A DNA stretch of 43,423 bases from CAZBYL01 sp964496275 (GTDB taxonomy: Bacteria; Synergistota; Synergistia; Synergistales; Synergistaceae): positions 1-43,423 of the forward strand of contig CAZBYL010000016.1 in NCBI GenBank assembly GCA_964496275.1. Reading direction: 5' to 3'. Below the pieces are notes generated by a model. That model ran no database searches. It was not told where the DNA came from and was given only the letters and a program-made list of their open reading frames with translations. Positions 32,047 to 40,493 of the stretch are shown here, piece by piece (within the stretch, counting starts at the first letter, position 1; each line of letters starts with the position of its first letter). Position numbers and translations under genes: made by a program.

Positions 32047-32280
32047 CGCTCCAAACAATCGTTCAACCACCGCTCAACGCCCCCGCCCCTAACAACGCCC
32101 CTGCCCCTGCCATTGTTTGCCAACTGCTTGCCAATCGTTCAGCCACCGTTTGCCAACGCCTCATGCTCCTGCCCCTAACAATCGTTCAACCATCGTTCAA
32201 CTATTGTTCAACCACCGCTCAACGCCCCTGCCCCTAACAACGCCCTTGCCACCGTTTGCCCATTGTCCGCCCATTTGTTC
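32047..32280. repeat. Low-complexity region with an 11-nt period
   Basis: Built from degenerate 11-nt units of the type CGTTCAACCAY; four run head to tail without a gap at 32183-32226. A 40-nt block occurs twice (32061-32100 and 32206-32245) with a single difference. Interspersed are CCCCTGCCCCTAACAA blocks. No reading frame or known element was recognised. The rest of 31801-32497 holds only the palindromic element and the leader of the next gene. Confidence 0.75.
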
Positions 32281-32497
32281 GCTAAATCTCTGTTCTTATA
32301 TTCCTGTATGTATATAAGTAATAAGTGTTATCCGGTGTTAAATTACGCATGAACTGAAGATTGTTGATGAAATTTTTAGTTCATCTTCACGTTTTATTTG
32401 GTATAATTTAAAATGGTTTCGCTTAGTTGATGCGAGGCGGTTCAGTTTGTATTTTTTTGTGCAGTCGATTTTAAAAAAATCAGGCGGGGGTTCTGTA

Positions 32498-35400
32498 ATG
32501 CCTACTTTAAAAAATATACTTATAGTCGAAGACGACTCTGTCAATCGCCGGATCTTATCGAAGATTCTGAGCCCGAGCTATAACATACTTGAGGCGAAGG
32601 ACGGAGACGAAGCTCTTGCTCTCTTGAGGGAGAAGGGTGACGCTGTTTCCGCTGTTCTGCTTGATATCATAATGCCTGTTACGGATGGCTACGAGGTTCT
32701 GCGGCAGATGCGCCGGGATCCTAAGCTGGGGCAGATTCCCGTCATTGTGGCAAGCGGACAGGAGGGAGACGACGCCGAGGTGAAGGCTCTCTCTCTGGGA
32801 GCGTACGACTACATAGTAAAACCCTACAAACCTGAAGTGATAAGGCACAAGGTTGCCAATACTATTCATCTTCGCGAGACGGCGGCATTTATAAATTCGG
32901 TGCAGAACGACAGACTTACAGGCGTTTTCAGCAAGGAATATTTCTACATGTGCGCCGAGAATATCATAAAGAACAACCCCGATAAAAAATATGACATCAT
33001 CTGCTGCGATATTGAGCGTTTCAAACTTGTAAACGACCTGTATGGAACCGCAACGGGAGATGTGCTGCTTAAGCACGTTGCGGAAATGATAGCCGAGAGC
33101 GTCGGCGACAGCGGTATCTGCGGACGTATCGGGGCGGACGTTTTTGCGTTTATGGTAGATCACAGGGAGAGTTATGAGAACAGCCCTCTGATAAAAGAGA
33201 CGGAGAACGTCACCATAGAGGGGATAAGCTTAACTATCATCCTGCGCTACGGAATTTACTGCGTGGAGGATAACACCCCAGTAAACATCATGTGCGACAG
33301 GGCTTCCCTTGCCAAGGAGTCCATTAAGGGCATGTATGACACCTACTTTGCCTACTATGACGACGGAGCGCGCCGGAAACTTCTGGATGAGCAGTTCATC
33401 ACTTCCTGCATGAAGCAGGCTCTTCTCGACGGAGAGTTCAACGTATTTTTCCAGCCCAAATACAACCTCAAAACCGAGCAGCTTGCCGGTGCGGAGGCAT
33501 TGGTGCGCTGGATGCACCCCGAGAGGGGAATAATGTCTCCCGCCCAGTTTATACCGTTGTTTGAGAAAAACGGTTTTATCACGGATCTGGACATTTACAT
33601 CTGGGAAGAGTGCTGTAAAAAAATACGGAACTGGATAGATGTGGGACACCTCCCTATAGCCGTATCCGTCAATGTATCCCGTGTGGACGTATACAACCCC
33701 AATCTGCCCGACCTCTTGATTGAGCTGATAAAGAAATATAAGCTGAGCCCCAGGAATCTGCACTTGGAGATAACGGAGACCGCCTATACAGAAAATCCGG
33801 AGCAGCTTATTGATGTTGTTGCAAGGCTGAAGAGTCTCGGATTCGTAATAGAGATGGACGATTTCGGCACGGGCTACTCGTCTCTCAACATGCTTTCCGA
33901 GCTTCCCATAGACGTCTTGAAGCTTGATATAAAGTTTATCCAAAGCGAGGAGAAGAAGGGGCACAACAAGAGTATTCTGAGCTTTATCATAAGCTTGGCA
34001 AAGTGGCTGAACCTCTCCGTCATAGCCGAGGGAGTGGAGACAAAGGCTCAAGTGGAGCTTTTGCAGTCGCTGAACTGTGAATATGTACAGGGGTACTATT
34101 TCGCAAGGCCGCTTCCTCTTGCCGATTTTGAAGAGCTGCTTGTCAAGTCGGACGTTCAATCCATAAAGAAGGATTACAACCAAATTCCGAATATTCCCAG
34201 TGATGGCGGCGAGCGCAAGACAATGCTGGTTTATGACAGTGCGGGAGAAGACCTTGAGTTCTGCTCCAACCTTTTCAAAGACAAGTTTGACGTGTTAGGA
34301 GCGGCCGATATGGAAGTTACCCTCTATCGCGTCGCATCTTTGAACGACAAGATAGCTGTTTTGGTGATAAATTTTGAAGATATAACGAATATGGAGCAAA
34401 TAGAAGAGCTTTATTATGCCTGTAAATCGCATAATATTCCAACTATTATTGTTAGTAATAGTTTGAATAGTCTTATGACCGAGGCTTTGCACATGGGTGT
34501 TTCTGACTGTATACTGCGCCCCTACAATAACGAGGCGTTTAGCCACCGCACCGAGAATGTCATTTCCCGCGCCAAGATAACTCAGTTCCAGAGGGAAAAC
34601 GAGATAAACGCGGCGATTATCGAGATGAAAAAACGGGCGGAGGAAGATCCTCTCACAAAGCTTCTGAACAGAATCGAGTTCGAGTCCAGAGTGGAAATAT
34701 TCTTTATGAATAATAAACATCCCAAAGGCATATTTGTGATGCTGGACATTGATGACTTCAAACATGTCAACGATGCTTTCGGGCATGTTGCGGGAGATAA
34801 AATTCTCTGCAATATCGCAGATGTCCTCCGCTCCATTTTTACGGAGACAGAGCTAATCAGCCGTATAGGCGGGGATGAGTATGCGATCTTTATTCCTTTT
34901 GAGCTGGACAAAGACTACTTAAACAGCAAACTGGAAAACCTGTACAAAGAGCTGAACGTAGATGTAGAGCACATTAAAATTTCCTGTTCTGCGGGAATAG
35001 CTTTATGTCCGATGAACGGAGCTGATTTTGAAGCTCTGTACAACTGCGCGGATATCGCTCTTCTCACGTCAAAGCGCAATGGCAAAAACCAGTACCGTTT
35101 CTATGAGAGCGATATGGAGCTGCCTATAATAGCTCACATCGAAGAGAAAGTTGTCAGCCTGTTGGACAGCACATCGGACGCCATGTTTGTCTCTGATGCC
35201 TACACAAGCGAGATAATATATATCAATGAAACTGCCTGCAATATCTTAGGCAAAACAAAGAAGGAGTGCCTCGGCTCTCGGTGCTATCAGATATTCTGGA
35301 GCAGATGCCGTAATTGCGACAGATGCTTTAATATCGGCCAGTGCGTGAATGAGTTCTACGAGGAGGACACCATGCTGCTGGATGAAGTTACTTCCGTTCA

Positions 35401-35509
35401 CATAAAGGCGAAACTCGGTTACTGGGATGGCAGAAAAGTGAAGATACACTACCTCCAGAATATTCACAAATGCGAGGGACAGTGCAGCTGTACACCTGAG
35501 CAGAAATAG
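32498..35509 (+). CDS. Multidomain c-di-GMP enzyme: REC-GGDEF*-EAL-REC*-GGDEF-Cys-rich PAS
   Basis: A 1003-aa cytoplasmic signalling protein. Domains in order: receiver (1-125) with phosphoacceptor Asp56 in LLDIIMP; a degenerate GGDEF (about 140-285) reading GADVF at 212-216; an EAL phosphodiesterase (about 300-560) with intact EALVRW (Glu333), ITETAY, MDDFGTGYSS and IAEGVET; a second receiver-like domain (about 585-700) whose Asp position reads VINFED and looks unphosphorylatable; an intact GGDEF (RIGGDEY, 791-795) for c-di-GMP synthesis; and a C-terminal PAS-like domain (about 860-1003) with around ten cysteines (KECLGSRC, SRCRNCDRC, KCEGQCSC). It could therefore both make and break c-di-GMP. 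ATG 32498 follows GGCGGGGG by 7 nt; the upstream in-frame ATG at 32447 lacks a site. Confidence 0.9.
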   Translation: MPTLKNILIVEDDSVNRRILSKILSPSYNILEAKDGDEALALLREKGDAVSAVLLDIIMPVTDGYEVLRQMRRDPKLGQIPVIVASGQEGDDAEVKALSLGAYDYIVKPYKPEVIRHKVANTIHLRETAAFINSVQNDRLTGVFSKEYFYMCAENIIKNNPDKKYDIICCDIERFKLVNDLYGTATGDVLLKHVAEMIAESVGDSGICGRIGADVFAFMVDHRESYENSPLIKETENVTIEGISLTIILRYGIYCVEDNTPVNIMCDRASLAKESIKGMYDTYFAYYDDGARRKLLDEQFITSCMKQALLDGEFNVFFQPKYNLKTEQLAGAEALVRWMHPERGIMSPAQFIPLFEKNGFITDLDIYIWEECCKKIRNWIDVGHLPIAVSVNVSRVDVYNPNLPDLLIELIKKYKLSPRNLHLEITETAYTENPEQLIDVVARLKSLGFVIEMDDFGTGYSSLNMLSELPIDVLKLDIKFIQSEEKKGHNKSILSFIISLAKWLNLSVIAEGVETKAQVELLQSLNCEYVQGYYFARPLPLADFEELLVKSDVQSIKKDYNQIPNIPSDGGERKTMLVYDSAGEDLEFCSNLFKDKFDVLGAADMEVTLYRVASLNDKIAVLVINFEDITNMEQIEELYYACKSHNIPTIIVSNSLNSLMTEALHMGVSDCILRPYNNEAFSHRTENVISRAKITQFQRENEINAAIIEMKKRAEEDPLTKLLNRIEFESRVEIFFMNNKHPKGIFVMLDIDDFKHVNDAFGHVAGDKILCNIADVLRSIFTETELISRIGGDEYAIFIPFELDKDYLNSKLENLYKELNVDVEHIKISCSAGIALCPMNGADFEALYNCADIALLTSKRNGKNQYRFYESDMELPIIAHIEEKVVSLLDSTSDAMFVSDAYTSEIIYINETACNILGKTKKECLGSRCYQIFWSRCRNCDRCFNIGQCVNEFYEEDTMLLDEVTSVHIKAKLGYWDGRKVKIHYLQNIHKCEGQCSCTPEQK

Positions 35510-35550
35510 CAAATTTTCGGTTAGAAGCAAACATCGCTGCAAGCATAAAT

Positions 35551-35591
35551 ACAATACCCGGCATACCTAAATGGCAGCCGGGTATTGTTGT
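35551..35591. terminator. Bidirectional terminator between convergent genes
   Basis: A perfect 12-bp stem ACAATACCCGGC (35551-35562) / GCCGGGTATTGT (35577-35588) with a 14-nt loop. It lies between the convergent c-di-GMP gene and hydF. T-tracts on both sides are short. Confidence 0.7.
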
Positions 35592-35639
35592 TGGCATATC
35601 TTACAAAACCTGTATGTGCGCCACAAATAAGAGAATATA

Positions 35640-36878
35640 TTACGCGGAGCGAGGTTCCCTCATCTCGGGAAAAATTTCCGTGACTCTGTCCAAAATTCCG
35701 TTCAGATGTGCAATAGCCACGCCGTAATTCGTAATCGGCACACCCTCCGCTTCGGCGCGTATCAGGCGTGACATAAGCTGCTTTCTGGTAAACATGCAGC
35801 CGCCGCAGTGCAGTATCAAAGAGTAATCCGCGAGGTCTGAGGGGAAATCTATCCCTGCCGCTATCTTGACGGAAAGCCCTTCGCCGCACCTCTCGCGCAG
35901 CCAGCGCGGAATCTTCTCACGCCCGATATCCTCTGTGAGCGGCGCGTGTGTACAGGCCTCCGCGACAAGCACGCGGCTCTTCTCCGTCAGCGAATCAATA
36001 GCCTTCGCGCCGCGGACAAAGGCGGCAAGGTCTCCCTTGCTGCGAGCCATTACGATGGAAAACGACGTCAGAGGAACGCTTCTCGGCACGAGCGCGTTGA
36101 CCTTTGCAAACACCTGCGAGTCCGTGATAACAAGCGAAGGCGGTTCCTTCAGAGCGTCCAAAAGCGCGGGCAGACGGTCGGTCGTTGCGGTCAGAGCCAG
36201 TCCGCCGTGGTCGAGAACGTCACGTATCACCTGCACCTGCGGAAGAATAAGACGCCCCTTAGGCGCCTGAATATCCTGAGGCGCGACCAAAACGACTGTA
36301 CCGCCAGGGCTGAAAAGGTCGCCCGTAAGGGTGGGGCTCTCAAAATCCGTCGGAGCTCCCTGCACGATAGCCGAAAGCAGCGCCGCCCTGTGAGCTTTGA
36401 CGCGAGCCGACACAGCCACAAAAGGAATATCCAATGTGTGCGCCAGCTTGGAACGAAGCTGTTCCACGCAGGAACAATCTATCGCATCTGCCTTATTGAG
36501 CACCCCGACAACGGGAATCTTGCGCGCCGTAAGCTCTGCCAGCCAGCCCCTTTCAAGAGAAATATCCGACATATCGTCCGCCGGAATCACAAGAAGCGCG
36601 AGGTCTGTCTTCTCCATCATATCTCTTGTGCGCTTAATGCGAAGCTCTCCCAGCTCTCCCACATCGTCAAGCCCAGCCGTGTCGATAACAGCCACAGGCC
36701 CCAGCGGAAGCAGCTCCATACTCTTAATGACAGGGTCGGTGGTAGTCCCCGCAAAATCCGACACAAGAGCTGTCTCCTGCCCTGTAACAAGGTTGATAAG
36801 GCTCGATTTGCCCGCATTGCGCCGCCCGTAAAAACCTATATGAAGTCTGTTGGAACGCGGAGTTTCATCCAAAGACAT
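35640..36878 (-). CDS. hydF: [FeFe]-hydrogenase H-cluster maturation GTPase HydF
   Basis: HydF is the scaffold on which the 2Fe subcluster is assembled with HydE and HydG before transfer to the hydrogenase. This 412-aa protein has the normal three parts. The GTPase domain (1-170) has GRRNAGKSS, DTAGLDD and NKAD. A dimerisation domain follows. The C-terminal [4Fe-4S] domain has Cys309 in CTHAPLTEDIGREKIPRWL and His357-Cys358-x2-Cys361 in HCGGCM, i.e. the HydF pattern Cx48HCxxC. The start at 36878 is preceded by GGGGGG. hydE and hydG are not in the window. It is monocistronic here and convergent with the upstream gene; its substrate is presumably HndD. Confidence 0.95.
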   Translation of the reverse strand: MSLDETPRSNRLHIGFYGRRNAGKSSLINLVTGQETALVSDFAGTTTDPVIKSMELLPLGPVAVIDTAGLDDVGELGELRIKRTRDMMEKTDLALLVIPADDMSDISLERGWLAELTARKIPVVGVLNKADAIDCSCVEQLRSKLAHTLDIPFVAVSARVKAHRAALLSAIVQGAPTDFESPTLTGDLFSPGGTVVLVAPQDIQAPKGRLILPQVQVIRDVLDHGGLALTATTDRLPALLDALKEPPSLVITDSQVFAKVNALVPRSVPLTSFSIVMARSKGDLAAFVRGAKAIDSLTEKSRVLVAEACTHAPLTEDIGREKIPRWLRERCGEGLSVKIAAGIDFPSDLADYSLILHCGGCMFTRKQLMSRLIRAEAEGVPITNYGVAIAHLNGILDRVTEIFPEMREPRSA

Positions 36879-37033
36879 ACACAGTCACCCCCCAATAAAA
36901 ATCAAAATCCAAACACGCCGCCCCGATTTCCCGCAGCACATCGCGCGGAAATAACAATTCTCATTATAGCTCCGACAGCTATTTATTGCGTTTTTTATTC
37001 TTTCGGTTCAGCTCAAACCACGAGTAACATAGC

Positions 37034-37214
37034 TACAGTCGGCATTCACCGCTACAATACTTTTAATATCTCTGTTTTCCTGCCCCTTATGTTCTTTTTC
37101 TGGCCCTTTTCGAATCAGCCTCAAAGCATGATAAACGTGGTCACAGTCAGCATTTTTCTTTGCTATACTTTTGATGTATCTACTTTTCTGGCCCTTTTAT
37201 GTTCTTTTTCTGGT
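37034..37214. repeat. Degenerate tandem repeat (~109 bp x 2) before apbE
   Basis: Two copies of a unit of about 109 bp, 37034-37104 and 37143-37214 being the best-matching parts. Both contain CAGTC.GCATT and an identical 17-mer TTATGTTCTTTTTCTGG (37088-37104, 37198-37214). Each copy has a promoter-like -10 at the same place (TACAAT at 37053, extended TGC-TATACT at 37161). Nothing else was found in 36879-37320 apart from a TATAAT at 37301-37306. Confidence 0.7.
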
Positions 37215-37320
37215 CTTTTTCACGATCGTACCTTTTCTATTATATCCCTCACAACACAAATTTACGTCTTACCGCAGAGCATTATTTTCGGAAACTTGTA
37301 TATAATAGGCGGATACTTTC

Positions 37321-38424
37321 GTGCTGTTGCGGGGTGTTGTGGTGGGATCTCATTTTGATTTTGCACGGCGGAAAAAAATTATTGCGGCAGTTATTATATT
37401 TGCCGCAGCTGCGGGGCTTCTTGCTCTCTATGCGCGCGTCGGGAGGCTTTCTGTGTCGGAGCTTGAGGGATATAAGCTCGGGACTGTCGTGCGCCTTGCT
37501 GTTTATACAAAAGATGAAAAAAGAGGCGGCTTGATTCTCTCCGAAGCTATGGGGGAGGTGTCCCGTATGGAGGGGCTTTTCTCCGTGAATATCGCTTCGT
37601 CGGAAGTGTCGCGGATAAATGCCGCTGCGGGACGTGAGCCTGTAAAAATAAGCAGGGAGACGATGGAGCTTTTGGAGCGCGCACTGTATATGGCGCGTGA
37701 GAGCGGAGGAGCTTTTGACCCTACTGTCGGGCCGCTTGTCGCTCTCTGGGGTATAGGCACGGAACATGCAAAAGTTCCGAGCGCCGAAGAGATAAAGCGC
37801 GCGCTTTCGTATATAAATTATTCTCTTGTGAAAATAGATAAAGAGAATTCATCGGCCTACGCCGCTTCCGGACAGAGAATCGACCTCGGCGGCATAGCCA
37901 AGGGTTACATAGCCGACAAACTCTCCGTTTTCCTGCGCGGCAAAGGGGCGGCGAGCGCGCTTATAGACCTCGGCGGCAACCTTGCCGTAGTGGGTAAGGC
38001 TCCGTCCGGCGAGCCGTGGCGGCTCGGCTTGCAGCACCCTCTTAAACCACGCGGAGAATATTTTGCCGTGGTATCAGCTTCGGACGAATCCGTCGTCACA
38101 TCGGGACCTTACGAGAGATATTTTGAGAAGGACGGCGTGCGCTACCACCACATCTTTGACACAAAAACGGGTTATCCCGCAAAATCGGACCTCGCTTCCG
38201 TATCTGTGGTGTCAAAAAGTTCCGCAGATGCTGATGCCTATTGCACTGCGCTCTTTGTGGCCGGACTTCACAAGTCTCTTGAGTTTCTGCGCCTGCACCC
38301 CGATATAAAGGCCGTTCTCGTATCCAAGGACGGAAATTCCGTATACGTCTCCTCCGCGCTGAAAGAGAGATTCTCGCTGCGCGATAACTCTATGAAGCTC
38401 TCTTTCTACGGAGAAGAGAGATGA
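37321..38424 (+). CDS. apbE: FAD:protein FMN transferase ApbE
   Basis: ApbE attaches FMN covalently to threonine of exported flavoproteins such as RnfG/NqrC. The product (367 aa from the GTG at 37321) has an N-terminal membrane anchor (about residues 20-40, IIAAVIIFAAAAGLLALYA), so it works outside the membrane. Motifs: DPTVGPLVALWG, DLGGIAKGYIADKL, ALIDLGGNLAV, HHIFDTKTGYPA and the metal-binding ADADAYCTALFVAG. The start is uncertain: GTG 37321 has AGGCGG 7 nt upstream, but a TATAAT at 37301 would start transcription beyond that site, favouring GTG 37339 or 37342. Its stop overlaps the next ATG (ATGA), so apbE, the NusG-II gene and the Gx transporter gene form one translationally coupled operon. 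Confidence 0.9.
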   Translation: MLLRGVVVGSHFDFARRKKIIAAVIIFAAAAGLLALYARVGRLSVSELEGYKLGTVVRLAVYTKDEKRGGLILSEAMGEVSRMEGLFSVNIASSEVSRINAAAGREPVKISRETMELLERALYMARESGGAFDPTVGPLVALWGIGTEHAKVPSAEEIKRALSYINYSLVKIDKENSSAYAASGQRIDLGGIAKGYIADKLSVFLRGKGAASALIDLGGNLAVVGKAPSGEPWRLGLQHPLKPRGEYFAVVSASDESVVTSGPYERYFEKDGVRYHHIFDTKTGYPAKSDLASVSVVSKSSADADAYCTALFVAGLHKSLEFLRLHPDIKAVLVSKDGNSVYVSSALKERFSLRDNSMKLSFYGEER

Positions 38425-38792
38425 AGCGGGGCGACAGAGTGATGTTTCTGCTCTTTGCGGTTCTTGTTCTGATGTCGGCGGCTGTATGGCTGCGGCAAAA
38501 TTATATTTTGCCGGACGGAGCTGCCGCGGAAGTATTGCAAAACGGACATGTGATAAAAAAAATAGACCTCAGAAAGGCAAACGGCGAGGAATATCGTTTT
38601 GCCTCGCATGGGTGCGTGAACCTTGTGCGCGCAGAGCATGGCAAAATAGCCGTGATAAGCGCGGACTGTCCGGATAGGGACTGTGTCAGGCGGGGCTACA
38701 TAAGCCGACCCGGCGAGAGCGCAGTCTGCCTCCCCGGCCGCCTTGTCATCAGGATATCGGGCGCGGGAGAAGTTGACGGGGTGACATACTGA
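38421..38792 (+). CDS. NusG domain II-containing membrane-anchored protein
   Basis: A 123-aa protein with a single N-terminal transmembrane helix (about residues 7-24, VMFLLFAVLVLMSAAVWL) and an extracytoplasmic NusG-II domain. Visible are the conserved HGCVNLVRAEHGKIAVISADCPDRDC and the end CLPGRLVIRI. The cysteines (in HGC, ADCPDRDC, VCLPG) are typical of the family. It is regularly found between apbE and a Gx transporter gene in anaerobes, often near Rnf-type or extracellular electron-transfer flavoproteins. Its biochemical role is unknown. It overlaps apbE by 4 nt and the next gene by 1 nt. Confidence 0.82.
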   Translation: MKRGDRVMFLLFAVLVLMSAAVWLRQNYILPDGAAAEVLQNGHVIKKIDLRKANGEEYRFASHGCVNLVRAEHGKIAVISADCPDRDCVRRGYISRPGESAVCLPGRLVIRISGAGEVDGVTY

Positions 38793-39289
38793 TGAAGCTC
38801 CGCAACATGCTGCTTGTCTCATTCTTCGCCGCGATGGCTCTGGTCTTTAATATGGCCGAGGGCGCGCTTCCCATGCCTCTGCCGGGAATGAAGCTCGGTA
38901 CGGCAAACATTTTTTCGCTCGCTGCTCTTGTCCTCATGGGGACAAGGGAGGCTTTTGCCGTCACTCTGCTGCGTGTGGCTCTCTCGTGGCTGTTAAGCGC
39001 AAATGCCTTTGCCCTCGCGTGCAGTCTGTCGGGAGGAATCGCGGCGACGGCTGTTATGGCGCTGCTGTATAATAGGTACAGGGAAGATTTCTCCCTTCCT
39101 TGGATAAGCGTTGCGGGCGCATGGGGATTTAATATATTCCAAACTGCGGCTGCGGCTTTTATCGTGGGAGATATTCGCATAACTCTATACCTCTTCCCCC
39201 TTCTTACGGCAGGCACTGCGGCGGGCTGGGCTGTGGGCGTGCTTGCAGGTATGGTCGTCAAGAGAGTCAAGGCTCTTTACCGCGCTTAA
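38792..39289 (+). CDS. Gx transporter family / HepI-like membrane protein
   Basis: A 165-aa integral membrane protein with about five hydrophobic helices. The family signature is near the start: NMAEGALPMPLPGMKLGTANIFSLAAL, with ISVAGAWGFNIFQT later. It was once annotated as heptaprenyl diphosphate synthase component I, but the fold resembles small-molecule (ECF S-like) transporters. With ApbE and the NusG-II protein it probably supports flavin or quinone supply to extracytoplasmic electron transfer; this is inference from recurring gene order. ATG overlaps the preceding TGA (TGATG). Confidence 0.82.
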   Translation: MKLRNMLLVSFFAAMALVFNMAEGALPMPLPGMKLGTANIFSLAALVLMGTREAFAVTLLRVALSWLLSANAFALACSLSGGIAATAVMALLYNRYREDFSLPWISVAGAWGFNIFQTAAAAFIVGDIRITLYLFPLLTAGTAAGWAVGVLAGMVVKRVKALYRA

Positions 39290-39336
39290 TTTTTTAATAT
39301 CCGAATAACCTATCTCATAACAAGGAGAGCAAAAAT

Positions 39337-40038
39337 ATGAGAATTTCAATAGACAAAGCGATATTTGATAATTTTCCGAACGCAAGAGTGGGATGGCTCA
39401 CGGCTGAGGTGTCTGTAACAGATTCCTGCCCTCACGCAGATGAGCTGAAAAAACAGCTTGAGTCAAGAATGAACGATATAGGAATATCCGCCGATACTTT
39501 GACACTTCACCCCGATATAGCAAGGTGGCGCGAGACTTACTCAAAAATGGGGGTAAAGCCCAGCAAGTTCCGCTCATCCATAGAGTCTCTGCTGCGCCGC
39601 CTCTTCAAAGGAGACGTGTGGAGCGTATCCAATGTGGTGGATTGCTATGACTGCGTATCGGCAGTGAACCTCCTTCCTATGGGCGCGCACGATATGGAAC
39701 GTCTGTGCGGTGATCTCACTCTGCGCTACGGGCGCGAGGGAGAAAAATTCTATCCGCTCGGGGCGGGAGACGCGGAGATAGACGTTGACACCCGCAACGT
39801 CGTCTATGCCGATGATGAAAAAATATGCTGCTGGCTCTGGAACTACAGAGATACAAGAGAGGCCTCCGTTACAAGCGAAACCAAACGCGCCCTCTTTCTC
39901 ATAGATAACGCCTTCGAGACGGAATGGCGCACTGTTGAAGACGGGCTTGCCGCCCTCTCCGCCGAGCTTGAGAAAATCGGCTGCAAAGTGCAAAAGAGCG
40001 GCGTTGCGGATATCTCAAACCCATCCTGTGAGGTGTAA
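39337..40038 (+). CDS. B3/B4 tRNA-binding domain protein
   Basis: A 233-aa stand-alone homologue of the B3/B4 domain of phenylalanyl-tRNA synthetase beta subunit (COG3382). Typical stretches are RWRETYSKMGVKPSKFRSSIESLLRR near residues 68-93, and VVDCYDCVSAVNLLPMGAHD near 105-124. The RxTGVKPSKYRSS-type motif is the family hallmark. Stand-alone B3/B4 proteins are proposed to edit or bind misacylated tRNA, but this is not settled. AAGGAGAG precedes the ATG. The stop overlaps the next start (TAATG), so the two genes are coupled. Confidence 0.83.
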   Translation: MRISIDKAIFDNFPNARVGWLTAEVSVTDSCPHADELKKQLESRMNDIGISADTLTLHPDIARWRETYSKMGVKPSKFRSSIESLLRRLFKGDVWSVSNVVDCYDCVSAVNLLPMGAHDMERLCGDLTLRYGREGEKFYPLGAGDAEIDVDTRNVVYADDEKICCWLWNYRDTREASVTSETKRALFLIDNAFETEWRTVEDGLAALSAELEKIGCKVQKSGVADISNPSCEV

Positions 40039-40382
40039 TGCCGATGGCGAATACGGGCTGCTGCGGAATGGACTGTGACTCATGCGAGGCGCGCAAAGCC
40101 ACGGTGCGCGGCGACATTGAGGCTCTTGCGAAGATAGCGGCGGGACAGGAAAGCCGAGGCTGCGCCTCCTTCATCCTGCCTTCCAGAATGAAATGCACGG
40201 GCTGCCTGACCGCAGGCGAAAAAAGCGTATCCTGCAACGAATGCCGCATAAGGCTCTGCGCGATGGAGAACCACGTTCCCCACTGCGGTTTCTGCGAGGA
40301 ATTCCCGTGTGACCTCGGAAGTGAGGTTTGGGACGCGGTTCCGGAATACAAACACAATCTTGAAGTCTTGAAAAGCAGATAA
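40038..40382 (+). CDS. DUF3795 cysteine-rich protein
   Basis: A 114-aa protein of the DUF3795 family with about twelve cysteines, most in pairs: GCCGMDCDSCEA, CTGCLTAG, CNECRIRLC, HCGFCEEFPC. The pattern suggests zinc or Fe-S binding. Function is unknown. Start at 40038 overlaps the previous stop; an alternative ATG lies at 40044. No terminator was seen after it. Confidence 0.8.
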   Translation: MPMANTGCCGMDCDSCEARKATVRGDIEALAKIAAGQESRGCASFILPSRMKCTGCLTAGEKSVSCNECRIRLCAMENHVPHCGFCEEFPCDLGSEVWDAVPEYKHNLEVLKSR

Positions 40383-40493
40383 AAACGCTCTCCGCGCAAT
40401 CAAGTTTAAACAATAATTATTTATAATTTGCCGATTTATGATACACTCTACAGATATTCTCAAGTATGCGGTTTAACGGAAGGAAGAATGGTG

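Noticed and set aside
30927..32123. 398-codon minus-strand open frame
   Set aside because: Antisense to the S33 hydrolase and the intergenic repeats; the product has no recognisable domain and no ribosome site.
35946..37358. 470-codon plus-strand open frame
   Set aside because: Antisense to hydF, rich in Arg/His as expected of a shadow frame, then runs through AT-rich intergenic repeat.
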